Assembly: GCA_009379825.1 (NCBI GenBank)
Contig: WHTA01000008.1
Location: 1 to 64,000, forward strand
Length of the DNA: 64,000 bases
Direction of reading: 5' to 3'
From: Streptosporangiales bacterium
GTDB taxonomy: Bacteria > Actinomycetota > Actinomycetes > Streptosporangiales > WHST01
Of the stretch, positions 25,927 to 34,436 are shown one piece after another (within the stretch, counting starts at the first letter, position 1; every line of letters starts with the position of its first letter). The notes below the pieces were generated by a model, which saw only the letters and a list, made by a program, of their open reading frames with translations, was not told the DNA's origin and did not search any database. The translations under genes and the position numbers were made by a program.

Positions 25927-26856
25927 TCAAGCCGCCGCGGGCTCCTTGACGGTTCCCTCCTCTGCGGGTTCCGCCGGCTCCTCCGGGGCGGCACCCGCCT
26001 TGCGCTTTCCCTTGCCACGCCGCTGCGAGAGCCGGCTCACCCCACCGGTCAACCGGTCGAGGTAGATGGCCAACAGCACGACGGCGATACCGCTCTCGAA
26101 TCCGCCTGCGATGTCGAGGTTCTGGGTAGCGCCCACCACGACCTGGCCGAGGCCCTCGGTACCGACCATGCCGGCCACCACGACCATCGACAGCGCCAGC
26201 ATGATGACCTGGTTGACACCGGCCATGATGGACGGCATCGCCAGCGGTATCTGCACCTCGCGCAGCACCTGGCCCGGCTTGGATCCGAACGCCTGCGCCG
26301 CTTCGACGACCTCTCGGTCGACCTGCCTGATACCGAGCTCGGTCAGGCGTACCGCAGGCGGCAACGCGAACACGATGGTGGCGACGATGCCGGGCACCAC
26401 ACCGATGCCGAAGAAGAACACCGCGGGCAGCAGGTAGACGAACACCGGCAAGGTCTGCATGAAGTCGAGTACCGGCCGCACGATCACGCTCGTCGTCGTC
26501 GAACGCGCCGCCCATATACCCACGGGCACGCCGATCAGCAGCGCGAACAACGTCGCCATGATCACCACGGACAGCGTCTGCAGTGTCTCGGTCCACAGGT
26601 CGATGCTGTAGACGACCAGGAACGCGATGATGGTGAAGATCGGCAGCCCGACCTTGCGCGTCGCCGCGAATGCCAACACGGCGAGGATGGCGATCAGCAG
26701 GAGCGGGTGTGGCACAGCCAACAGCCGGTAGACGATGTTGGCGACGAACAGCAGCACCACGGAAATGGCATCGAAGACCACACTGGCGTTGTTGGTGAGC
26801 CAGGTGATGAAGCCTTCGATGACCTGGCCGAGCGGGATCCTGGGCATCTCAGGCAT
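25927..26856 (-). CDS. proW: Glycine betaine/proline ABC transporter permease
   Basis: A 309-residue permease with about seven to eight helices. The BPD_transp_1 core (about 90-280) carries the EAA-like loop [22 protein letters not shown] near residue 185. The last 35 residues are a Glu/Pro/Ala-rich cytoplasmic tail. The start overlaps the end of proV by 8 bases, supporting co-transcription. Confidence 0.92.
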   Translation of the reverse strand: MPEMPRIPLGQVIEGFITWLTNNASVVFDAISVVLLFVANIVYRLLAVPHPLLLIAILAVLAFAATRKVGLPIFTIIAFLVVYSIDLWTETLQTLSVVIMATLFALLIGVPVGIWAARSTTTSVIVRPVLDFMQTLPVFVYLLPAVFFFGIGVVPGIVATIVFALPPAVRLTELGIRQVDREVVEAAQAFGSKPGQVLREVQIPLAMPSIMAGVNQVIMLALSMVVVAGMVGTEGLGQVVVGATQNLDIAGGFESGIAVVLLAIYLDRLTGGVSRLSQRRGKGKRKAGAAPEEPAEPAEEGTVKEPAAA

Positions 26857-28159
26857 TATCCGTCACCCTCTCCGACGCGGAGGTGCCTTCGCCGGGCAAG
26901 GCTGCGTCGGCTCCCGCCACCGCAGGTTCGCCCGGCGGCTCGCCCGCACTCGTGTCGGCGTCGCCGGCATCCTCGGTCCTCGTAGCGGACTCGTCGTCCT
27001 CACCCGAGATCGCGGCCAGGATCGCGGCGCGCGGCACCACACCGCACAGCCGCCCGTCGCCGTCGACCACGCCGAGTGGCACCGGGTGGTTGCCCGTACG
27101 TTGCGCGAACTCGACGATCGACTCTTCCTCGGTGACCGTCTCGTAGTCGTCGGTCAGCAGTTCGCGCAGCGGCCGTGTGCCTGCCTTCGCGAGGTCCTTG
27201 TCGTGTGCGACGCCGACGACCTTGCGGTCCGCGTCGAGCACGTAGACGCCACCTGCTTCGACGCCCTCCAGCTTGCGCAGTACCTGCCGCGGCTGCTCGT
27301 CGACGGATGCGACGACCAGCGGCTCACGCATGATGGTGGCGGCGGTCAGCACCCGGGTGCGGTCGACGTCGGAGACGAAGTCGCGTACGTACTCGGTCGC
27401 CGGCTCGGCGATGATCTCAGGGCCGGTGCCGAGCTGCACGACGCCGCCGTCCTTCATCACCATGATCCGGTCGCCGATGCGCATCGCCTCGTTCAGGTCG
27501 TGCGTGACGAACAGGACCGTCTTGCGCACCTCGCCCTGCAGCTCCAGCAGCAGGTCTTGCATATCGCGCCGGATCAACGGGTCGAGCGCGCTGAACGGCT
27601 CGTCCATCAGCAGGATGTCGGCCTCGGTCGCGAGCGCCCGCGCCAACCCGATGCGCTGTTGCTGGCCACCGGAGAGCTCGTGCGGGTACGCGTCCATCCG
27701 GTGCGCGAGACCCACCTGCTCGAGTGCGGCGCCCGCCTTCTCCGAGCGCTGCCCGTTCGACATGCCGCGCACCTTGAGCCCGTACGCCACGTTGTCCTTG
27801 ATGGACCGGTGCGGGAACAGTGCGAAGTGTTGGAAAACCATGCTGATGCGCTGGTTCCGCAACCTGCGTAGTGCAGCGTCGGACATCTTCCCGACGTCGA
27901 CATCGCCGATGATCACCGTGCCAGCGGTCGGGGGGATCAACTTGTTGATCATGCGGATCATGGTGCTCTTGCCGGAACCCGACAGACCCATGATCACGAA
28001 CAGTTCACCACGGTCGACGGTGAACGACACGTCATCGACAGCGAGTACGCCTCCAGCGCCGACGATCTCGTCTCGACCACTGCGACCGCGCGCGAGAGCC
28101 TCGGCGGCTTTGCGTTCGGGTACCCCGAACACCTTGCTCACGCCGCGCGCTTCGATCAA
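26849..28159 (-). CDS. proV: Glycine betaine/proline ABC transporter ATPase with CBS domains
   Basis: A 436-residue ATPase with Walker [10 protein letters not shown] (about 57-65), signature LSGGQQQR, Walker B ILLMDEP and H-loop FVTHD, then two CBS domains (about 290-400). CBS domains in OpuA/ProV sense ionic strength and gate the transporter. The last 40 residues are acidic and Ala/Gly-rich. Start codon is TTG at 28159, supported by AGGAGG 5 bases upstream; no ATG or GTG in this position fits. First gene of the operon. Confidence 0.92.
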   Translation of the reverse strand: MIEARGVSKVFGVPERKAAEALARGRSGRDEIVGAGGVLAVDDVSFTVDRGELFVIMGLSGSGKSTMIRMINKLIPPTAGTVIIGDVDVGKMSDAALRRLRNQRISMVFQHFALFPHRSIKDNVAYGLKVRGMSNGQRSEKAGAALEQVGLAHRMDAYPHELSGGQQQRIGLARALATEADILLMDEPFSALDPLIRRDMQDLLLELQGEVRKTVLFVTHDLNEAMRIGDRIMVMKDGGVVQLGTGPEIIAEPATEYVRDFVSDVDRTRVLTAATIMREPLVVASVDEQPRQVLRKLEGVEAGGVYVLDADRKVVGVAHDKDLAKAGTRPLRELLTDDYETVTEEESIVEFAQRTGNHPVPLGVVDGDGRLCGVVPRAAILAAISGEDDESATRTEDAGDADTSAGEPPGEPAVAGADAALPGEGTSASERVTDNA

Positions 28160-28538
28160 CTTTTCCTCCTCGGGTCGATTTCCCGCAGGTACCCATCACG
28201 CTACCTGGCCGCCAGTTGCGCATCACGCACGGTTCGGACAGCCTCGAACAGCATGCCACCCGCGCTACCGCAATAAGTCGCCACGACGCGACGTATCCAG
28301 TTCGACCGGCGACCTTACAGCCGCCTCACGAGCGAGGACTTACCGTACCGATGACGCGAGTCAGGGTGCACATCAAGTCAGACACAGCGCAGCCAGGCAG
28401 GCGGTCAGCACGCTAAATCTTGGCGGAATCTTTATCTACCCTTCTCCGCACCATGTCTTGAACCCGGGTTCCACAACCTGTTCGACGCGGCGGGTTACCG
28501 CCCGGTTGGGCTGCGTGTTCAACACTACGGATGGCGCA
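28160..28538. promoter_or_regulatory. Intergenic region upstream of proV
   Basis: This 379-base stretch separates proV from the SDR gene 3' end. It contains the proV ribosome site (AGGAGG, 28165-28170 on the minus strand) and presumably its osmotically controlled promoter. Local AT-rich bases occur around 28411-28440. I see no ORF, RNA gene or palindrome I would defend. Confidence 0.4.
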
Positions 28539-29310
28539 TCAACGCAGGCTCCTGGCCTCCGGGTCGGGTCCCTGCACCGAACGGCCGCCGTCCACGGGGG
28601 ACGGTGGCACCGCTGACGAATCGCGACCGGTCCGAGACGAGATAGGCGACCACGTCGGCGACCTCGGCGGCCGACGCGGCACGCCCGAGCGGGTGCAGGT
28701 CGCGCATCTGCTCGTCCATCGCGGCATGGTCGGCAGCCAACGACTCGAGCCTGTCGGTCACGACCGAGCCCAGAGCCACCGCGTTCACGCGGACGTCCCA
28801 GGGACCGTAGTCGACGGCGAGTGCACGCGTCAGGCCCTCGATCGCGGACTTGGCGGTGGCGTACGGGAGTGCGCCGCGCACGGGGCGTTGGGCCTGGTGC
28901 GAGGAGACGTTGACGATCGAGCCTGCGGTGCCGTCGGCCCGGAACGCGGCGACAGCGGCCGCCGCGCCCGCGAGGCAGGGCTGCAGGTTGCTGCGCACCA
29001 GCTCTGCCACGGCCGCACCGCCCGCCTCGTGCAGCCACGCGTCGCGGAACACGGCCGCGTTGTTGACCCAACCCACGAGCGACCCGAGCTCGCGCGCCGT
29101 CGCCACCGCGCGGCCGGCCACCGCGTCGTCGCCGGCGTCGCCGACCACGACGCGTGCGGCGCCGGCTGCGACGAGGGGCGCCAACCAGTCCGTCGTCGGC
29201 GCGGCGAGGTCGACGACCACGGCGCGGATGCCGTCGTCGACCAGCCGCTCCGCTACCGCCCTGCCGATACCTTGCCCGCCACCGGTGACGACCACTACCT
29301 GTGGGTTCAC
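28539..29310 (-). pseudogene. Short-chain dehydrogenase/reductase with a C-terminal frameshift
   Basis: A classical SDR: GGGQGIG cofactor loop near residue 11, NNA near 83, catalytic Ser in VNVSSHQAQ and YATAK (Tyr-x-x-x-Lys) near 150. The normal C-terminus of the family (SGATVPVDGG) is reached only if one base is removed from the five-G run at 28596-28600; the uncorrected frame continues to 28525 with an unrelated tail. Corrected length is 256 residues with stop at 28539. The catalytic core is intact, so activity may survive. GTG start at 29310. Confidence 0.75.
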
Positions 29311-29344
29311 TGCTGCGCTCCGTATGTCCGTCTGGAGCGTGCCC

Positions 29345-29677
29345 TCAAGCCGGCAGCAACCAGTTGGCCAGCACGATGCACGCCATGCTGCCGGCGACGA
29401 TACTGAGGACCGCGTTGCGGCGCAGCAGGTGCACCACGACGGTGACCGCGACGCCGGTCAACTCGGCGATGCCGTGCGATGGCGCAGTGACGTCGATCCT
29501 CGACAGACAGTAGACCGCGAGGATCGCGATGGCGCCGAGCGGCATCCACCGGCCGAGGTCGGCGAACAGCGCCGACTCCTGGATGACGCTCTTCATGGCG
29601 AACGGAGCCGCCCGCAGGGCAACGGTGACGGCGACCGCGACCGCGAGCGCAGTGGCGACGTACGGGGCGTCAGGCAC
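29345..29677 (-). CDS. azlD: AzlD-family branched-chain amino acid exporter small subunit
   Basis: A 110-residue, four-helix membrane protein with the AzlD pattern (LRAAPFAMKS near residue 22 and a Gly-free second half ending in LANWLLP). It overlaps the end of azlC by 8 bases. AzlC and AzlD together export branched-chain amino acids and analogues in bacteria such as Bacillus and Corynebacterium (BrnFE). Confidence 0.88.
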   Translation of the reverse strand: MPDAPYVATALAVAVAVTVALRAAPFAMKSVIQESALFADLGRWMPLGAIAILAVYCLSRIDVTAPSHGIAELTGVAVTVVVHLLRRNAVLSIVAGSMACIVLANWLLPA

Positions 29678-30374
29678 GGCGAGCTCCCTGAGCGAGTCGG
29701 TGCCGGACGGCGAGGCATGCGGTGAACGCCCCCATGGCAGCGAGGATCATCGAGCCCGGAGTCACGGCGAGGGCGGCCACGGCACAGCCGCCCGCCAGCA
29801 GCAGGGTGGTCCGGTCGGGCCGGGCCCGGTACGCGTCCATGGTGAGGACGCCGAACAGGGCGGTGAGGACGAAGTCGAGCCCCTCGACGTCGCGCAGCAG
29901 TGTCGTGCCGACGAGACCGCCGGCCAGCGCACCGGCCGCCCACGAGGCGTGTAGCCCGAACTGCGTCCAGAGGATGCGACCACTGGTGAGCGTGTCGGGG
30001 TCCTTGCTCGTCGTCAGCGCGTATGCCTCGTCGGACAGGGCGAACACGCTGTACGCCTTGCGGTGCCACCCGGCCACCCGGTGCAGCGGGAACGACAGCC
30101 CGTAGAAGAGGTGCCGCGCGTTCACCAGGAACGTGGTCATGGCGATGGCGGCGATCGGCGCGGCCGCCGCCAGCATGCCGACGAGGATGAACTCGACGGA
30201 CCCGGCGAACAGCACCGCTGAGATGACGGGAGCGAGCCACCAGGGGAACCCGTGGCTGGCGACCAGCACGCCGAAGCCGATCCCCAGCGCGAACAGCCCC
30301 AGCCAGATGACCCACGTCTCGCGGGCTGCCGCGCGGAAGTCCGTACGTGGCGGCGCGGCACATACCTCACTCAT
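29670..30374 (-). CDS. azlC: AzlC-family branched-chain amino acid exporter large subunit
   Basis: A 234-residue membrane protein with about seven helices. Family marks include GIGFGVLVASHGFPWW, AGSVEFILVGML and FLVNARHLFYGLS near residue 90, followed by SDEAYAL. Start ATG 30374 is 79 bases from the divergent Lrp-type regulator gene, a typical exporter-regulator arrangement (brnFE-lrp). Export of Ile/Leu/Val/Met under Lrp control is the expected role. Confidence 0.9.
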   Translation of the reverse strand: MSEVCAAPPRTDFRAAARETWVIWLGLFALGIGFGVLVASHGFPWWLAPVISAVLFAGSVEFILVGMLAAAAPIAAIAMTTFLVNARHLFYGLSFPLHRVAGWHRKAYSVFALSDEAYALTTSKDPDTLTSGRILWTQFGLHASWAAGALAGGLVGTTLLRDVEGLDFVLTALFGVLTMDAYRARPDRTTLLLAGGCAVAALAVTPGSMILAAMGAFTACLAVRHRLAQGARRA

Positions 30375-30453
30375 GCAGCAAGCGTAAGCAAGTTCGTGCG
30401 CAAGGTGCTTGCCTTCTGTTGCGGTATCGTCCATGTTGGCGCAATCTGTTCGC
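30375..30453. promoter_or_regulatory. Divergent azlC/lrp control region
   Basis: The 79-base divergent gap contains a 5-base dyad (TTGCG...CGCAA) spanning about 30419-30444 and several TTGC/GCAA half-sites. It is the expected target of the adjacent Lrp-type regulator. No confident -35/-10 pair was found. Confidence 0.4.
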
Positions 30454-30894
30454 ATGGATGAGATCGATCGAGCAATCATTCATCAGCTGCAGCAGGACGG
30501 GCGGCTGACCAACCAGGAGCTCGCCGCCCGGGTGGGGCTGACCGCCGCGCCCTGCCTGCGCCGCGTCCGCAGGCTCGAGGCCGACGGAGTCATCACCGGC
30601 TACTCGGCGAACGTGGACGCACAGCGGCTCGGCCGCGGCTTCGAGGTCCTCATCCACGCGGACCTGGTCGCCAAGGACCTCGCCACCGTGGACGCCTTCG
30701 AAGAGCGGCTGGCGGCGATGGACGAGGTCGTGGAGCTGCGCAGGATGTTCGGGCTGCCGGACTACTTCATCCGCGTCCAGGTCGCCGACACCGCGACGTA
30801 CGAACGCTGGCTGACGACGCAGCTGCTCGGCGATCCCGCCATCGCACGCGTCGACTCCCGGATCACCATGAAGGTGTTGAAGCTGCGCCGCTGA
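30454..30894 (+). CDS. Lrp/AsnC-family transcriptional regulator
   Basis: A 146-residue regulator. The N-terminal HTH (about 1-55) shows MDEIDRAIIHQLQQDGRLTN and ELAARVGLTAAPCLRRVRRL, and the C-terminal ligand-sensing domain (RAM/AsnC fold, about 65-146) ends with the usual beta strand. It is divergent from azlCD, so it most likely senses branched-chain amino acids or methionine and activates the exporter. The ATG at 30454 starts the conserved core; an in-frame start 15 codons earlier lies in the divergent promoter region. Confidence 0.92.
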   Translation: MDEIDRAIIHQLQQDGRLTNQELAARVGLTAAPCLRRVRRLEADGVITGYSANVDAQRLGRGFEVLIHADLVAKDLATVDAFEERLAAMDEVVELRRMFGLPDYFIRVQVADTATYERWLTTQLLGDPAIARVDSRITMKVLKLRR

Positions 30895-30895
30895 C

Positions 30896-31684
30896 TCAGG
30901 GGAGCCACACGTACGGCGTCGTCGTCGACGCCTTCACCAGACCGGCACGTTCGAGGGTCGGCCTGGAGTACTCGGTCGAGTCGCTGCGGACGAGGGTCTT
31001 GCCGCGGGCGAGCGCGGACCGGGCGCGTGCCGCCGTCAACGCGCGGTAGATGCCGCGACCGCGCCACTCCTCGAGCGTCGCGCCGCCCCAGATCCCCGCG
31101 AAGGCGGTGCCAGCGACCGGTTCGAGCCGACCGGCGGCGACGATCCTGCCGTCCGCTTCCGCCACCCACAGCTCCATCCCGTCGTCGAGCGCGAGCCGGC
31201 GCAGCAACGCGTCCGCCATCGCGTCCGAGACCGGGTCGCCGAACGCCTCGTCCTGCATCGCGCTCATGGCACGGACGTCGCGCTCCTCGGTCACCCGCCG
31301 CAGCGTGACGTCCGCGGGCAACGGCACGTCGGCCGTCAGCGCCTTGGCCTCACCGAGCATGATCGACTCGGGCTCGCCCGGAGTGAACCCGTTGCCGACG
31401 AGGGCCTCGTGCAGACCGGGCGCCCGGTCGTGGCCGCGGGTCTTCCACTCCACCCGCTCGATCGCGGGATCGGCCCGGTAGTGCGCGAGCACCTCAGGCA
31501 CGAGCCCGGCGATCTCGTCGGCGTCCGCACCCCCGAGGTCCCGGTACGTCACGAACCCCCGCCCACCGGCGAACGTCACCAACCGCAGCGGCCCGGTCCG
31601 AGCCACCGAGACCGCACTAGGCGTCTCGGCGTCGGAACGCAGCTGTTCGTCGTACGCCCGCAGCAACCCGGTCGCGTCCATCAT
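30896..31684 (-). CDS. GNAT-family N-acetyltransferase
   Basis: A 262-residue protein with a C-terminal GNAT domain (about 120-262). The acetyl-CoA-binding segment is LEEWRGRGIYRALTAARA near residue 210. The first ~115 residues may be a degenerate second GNAT fold. The ATG pair at 31684/31681 follows GGGTGAG. It converges with the Lrp gene with a 1-base gap. Substrate unknown. Confidence 0.75.
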   Translation of the reverse strand: MMDATGLLRAYDEQLRSDAETPSAVSVARTGPLRLVTFAGGRGFVTYRDLGGADADEIAGLVPEVLAHYRADPAIERVEWKTRGHDRAPGLHEALVGNGFTPGEPESIMLGEAKALTADVPLPADVTLRRVTEERDVRAMSAMQDEAFGDPVSDAMADALLRRLALDDGMELWVAEADGRIVAAGRLEPVAGTAFAGIWGGATLEEWRGRGIYRALTAARARSALARGKTLVRSDSTEYSRPTLERAGLVKASTTTPYVWLP

Positions 31685-31801
31685 CGCGCTCACCCTGCTG
31701 CGCCAGGGACACATCGGCAACCCATTTAGTGACACTTGCGGCCTGACCTGCACATACACCACTAGGAAGCGTTGGTGGTCGGTGGTCCGTCGTGGTCGTG
31801 C

Positions 31802-31821
31802 TGAGGAATTTCTGAGGAATG
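31802..31821 (+). repeat. Tandem TGAGGAAT motif at the left edge of an accessory island
   Basis: TGAGGAAT occurs twice within 19 bases (31802-31809 and 31813-31820). TGAGGAATG recurs at 33204-33212, on the other side of the toxin-like/integrase segment. It could be a remnant of an attachment-site core. Bases 31685-31918 otherwise contain no gene. Confidence 0.35.
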
Positions 31822-31918
31822 AGCCGGCACATTGTCCCTTTGCAGCAGTGCCGTGTTGCAGTACCACGGGCGCTCGGGCACGATGCCGCTGACGTGCTGC
31901 CGAACGGTCCAGGGTGAG

Positions 31919-32544
31919 GTGTCCGCGCTCGATGACTTGGTCGCGGCGCTGCAGGCGAGCCTGAGCAGCGTGCAGAGGGTGCACGAGCATGGCGGGCAAG
32001 GCGGTCACGGCGGCGGAGACTGCGGTCGACGCGGCCACCGCGTTTGGCCGGGATCGGGCGGTTGCCGAGACCGAGGCGCGCGGGCGGGCATCGAGGAGGC
32101 CGGCGGCGTCCTCGCGACGGTCGAGGCGCAGCTGACCGAGCTGTTGGAGCGGGCCATCGCGTTGCGGGGCGGCACGGCGGTCTCCTCACCGTCAGGCAGC
32201 GTCGGCACCGGTACGCAGCGGCCGAGCCCGGCGCAGGCAGGACAGCCGGACCGGCCGACGTTCCGCTTCCCCGGCGCGACGTCAGCGTCGGTCGATCCCG
32301 GCAAGTTCGCGAACTACTCGATGCACCCGGAGAAGGACAACGGCGGCGAGTGGCAGGCGTGGGTCGACCTCGGCTACGACGCGCACAGCGCCGATGGCGG
32401 GCCGCGGCGGCCGATGACGTCCTGCGGCAGCTCAGCGCCGGGCTGCCGAGCGCGCGGCCGTACGAGCATCGGGAGACGAAGTTCGGCGAGCCGCGCATGA
32501 TCACCAATTGGCTCCAAGTGCACACGGCGAAGGGCGAGCGATGA
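31919..32544 (+). pseudogene. Frameshifted polymorphic-toxin-like protein (DUF6883-like C-terminus)
   Basis: Three frame changes are needed to read one protein of about 208 residues. The first piece is LDDLVAALQASLSSVQRVHE from GTG 31919 (AGGG just upstream). The second is GKAVTAAETAVDAATAFGRDRAVAETEARGR, read in sections. The third is EEAGGVLATVEAQLTELLERA plus a Pro-rich linker and KFANYSMHPEKDNGGEWQAW. The last is ADDVLRQLSAGL through MITNWLQVH to the stop at 32544. The helical N-terminus, linker and compact C-terminal domain resemble actinobacterial polymorphic toxins; the C-terminus looks DUF6883-like to me. The stop overlaps the next gene's start (ATGA), so the original pair was coupled. 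Confidence 0.6.
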
Positions 32545-32738
32545 CGTTCGAGGAAGGCACCAAGGTCCGTCTCGTCGGGGACGTCACCCGAGACGACGGC
32601 GTACCGGTAGTCCCCGCGGGCACCGTCGGCACCGTCGTCGACGCCGTCAACGCGCCCGATGAGTACGCAGTCGACGTGGTGGTCGACGGCGAGTTCGACA
32701 ACGTCCCAGTCACCGGCGATCAGATCGAAGCCGTGTAA
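32541..32738 (+). CDS. Small DUF4926-like protein, candidate immunity/antitoxin partner
   Basis: A 65-residue acidic protein with an SH3-like beta pattern: TKVRLVGDVTRDDG, VPAGTVGTVVDAV, YAVDVVVDGE and VTGDQIEAV. This is the layout of DUF4926 proteins, which I recall next to DUF6883 proteins. The ATG overlaps the stop of the toxin-like reading frame, and AGGG lies about 6 bases upstream. The frame is intact while its partner is broken. Confidence 0.65.
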   Translation: MTFEEGTKVRLVGDVTRDDGVPVVPAGTVGTVVDAVNAPDEYAVDVVVDGEFDNVPVTGDQIEAV

Positions 32739-32758
32739 CCCTACGGACTGCCACCGTT

Positions 32759-33130
32759 CGGAGACTATGGCCGAAGGCCGGCTCAGAGCGAACGGTGTAC
32801 CTCGCCAGCGAGCTACTGACGATGCTGTCCGAAGACATCCGCCTGTACCGCCCCGGCGACGACCAGGACCGGTGGCTGTTCGAGGGCGAGAACGGCAACC
32901 CACCCCACCACAACACGATCCGCCACGCGTGGCGGATCGCGCGCAACCACGCTCGCAACGTCATCGGGGAAGTGTGGTCGCTAGCCGAATACCCGGAGGA
33001 ATCTCTCGGCCGGGCGACCTGGCGGGAGATGTTCCACGAAGCCGGCAAACCCCGGACGGCCCGCCGCGCATGTCCGACTGTACCGCGGTTCGCCGTACCG
33101 ACGGCGGCGGCGCTGGGCGTGGACCTCTGA
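32759..33130 (+). pseudogene. Tyrosine-recombinase (integrase) C-terminal fragment
   Basis: The frame reads PKAGSERTVYLASELLTMLSED, in sections, followed by DRWLFEGENGNPPHHNTIRHAWRIA. This matches the start of the catalytic half of phage-type tyrosine integrases: the PKT/S-R-TV-LP strand, then the G-PL---F--AW helix. The HxxR box and the catalytic Tyr are absent, and the remainder is unlike integrases. It is a remnant of a mobile element. Any start codon (GTG 32795) is nominal. Confidence 0.65.
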
Positions 33131-33203
33131 CCGCGCGGTCGCTCAGAGGTTCGCTGTCGGCGGCCTGCGCGGTCGGGAGGCCGGCGATGTGTGGAGGAAC
33201 GAT

Positions 33204-33212
33204 TGAGGAATG
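33204..33212 (+). repeat. TGAGGAATG copy at the right edge of the island
   Basis: This 9-base copy matches 31813-31821 and lies between the integrase fragment and ychF. Short matches like this can arise by chance; it is noted only because of its position flanking the island. Confidence 0.3.
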
Positions 33213-33253
33213 GGAACGCGAAATAAGGCAGTGATCTGCGTGAACGTGCTCGG

Positions 33254-34327
33254 CTACACGTTGAACTTGAAGTCCACCACGTCACCGTCGGTCATGGGGT
33301 AGTCCTTGCCTTCCAGGCGGACCTTGCCGCGGGAGCGGGCTTCGGCCATGGAGCCTGCGTCGACGAGTGCGTCGTACGAGACGATCTCTGCCTTGATGAA
33401 GCCGCGCTGGAAGTCGCTGTGGATGGCGCCGGCGGCTTCGGGGGCGGTTGCGCCTCGGCGGATCGTCCATGCGCGCGACTCCTTGGGGCCGGCGGTGAGG
33501 AACGTCTGCAGGCCGAGCGTCTCGAAGCCGACGCGGGCGAGGATCGCGAGGCCGGACTCCTCCTGCCCCACCGACTGCAACAGCTCGAGCGCCTCCTCCT
33601 CGGAGAGCTCGGTCAGCTCGTGTTCCAGCTTGGCATCTAGGAGGACGGCCTCCGCAGGCGCGACGAGCTGACGCAGCCCCTGCTTCAGCTCCTCGTTGCC
33701 CATCTCCTCGTCGTCCACGTTGAAGACGTAGAGGAACGGCTTGGCGGTGAGCAGATGCAGGTCGTACAACGGTTCCGTGTCCAGGCCGGCGGCGAACACC
33801 GTCTGGCCGGAGTTCAGCACGTCACGCGCCTCGCGCACGGCCTCGACGGTCGCCGCCAGGTCCTTCTTCAGCTTGGCTTCCTTCTCCAGCCGCGGCAGCA
33901 CCTTCTCGACCGTCTGCAGGTCGGCGAGCACCAGCTCGGTGTTGATGGTGTCGATGTCGTCCTTCGGGCTCACCCGGCCGTCGACGTGCATCACGTCGGA
34001 GTCCTCGAAGACGCGGATCACCTGGCAGATCGCGTCGGACTCCCTGATGTGCGAGAGGAACTGGTTGCCGAGCCCCTGCCCCTCCGACGCTCCGCGCACC
34101 AACCCGGCGATGTCCACGAAGCTCACCGACGCAGGCACCACACGCGCCGAGCTGAACATCGTGCCCAGGGCGGCCAGCCGCGGGTCGGGCACGCCCACCA
34201 CGCCCACGTTGGGTTCGATGGTCGCGAACGGGTAGTTCGCGGAGAGCACGTTGCCCTTGGTCAACGCGTTGAAGACGGTTGACTTTCCGACGTTGGGCAG
34301 GCCGACGATACCGATGCTGAGACTCAC
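33254..34327 (-). CDS. ychF: Redox-regulated ATPase/GTPase YchF (OLA1 family)
   Basis: A 357-residue OBG-superfamily P-loop NTPase that favours ATP and associates with ribosomes. It shows LPNVGKST (P-loop, about 8-15), the switch region FVDIAGLVRGASEG, the NVDDEE segment in place of a canonical NKxD, a coiled-coil insertion (about 140-185) and the C-terminal TGS domain. The GTG at 34327 begins the conserved SIGIVGLPN; upstream in-frame sequence lies in the divergent promoter region. Confidence 0.94.
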   Translation of the reverse strand: MSLSIGIVGLPNVGKSTVFNALTKGNVLSANYPFATIEPNVGVVGVPDPRLAALGTMFSSARVVPASVSFVDIAGLVRGASEGQGLGNQFLSHIRESDAICQVIRVFEDSDVMHVDGRVSPKDDIDTINTELVLADLQTVEKVLPRLEKEAKLKKDLAATVEAVREARDVLNSGQTVFAAGLDTEPLYDLHLLTAKPFLYVFNVDDEEMGNEELKQGLRQLVAPAEAVLLDAKLEHELTELSEEEALELLQSVGQEESGLAILARVGFETLGLQTFLTAGPKESRAWTIRRGATAPEAAGAIHSDFQRGFIKAEIVSYDALVDAGSMAEARSRGKVRLEGKDYPMTDGDVVDFKFNV

Positions 34328-34436
34328 GAGACGTAAACCTAACTCGCCGGGCCGGCTGGCTGACGGCTGGCTCGGTTTGCGCGGAGTCGGCGCGGCACCC
34401 TGGGCTTGAGTCGGTGCCAGCTGCAACTATCACTAC

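Noticed and set aside
31802-33212. A complete integrated element with attachment sites
   Set aside because: The shared sequence is only 9 bases, no tRNA gene is adjacent and the integrase is a fragment, so only a remnant is claimed.
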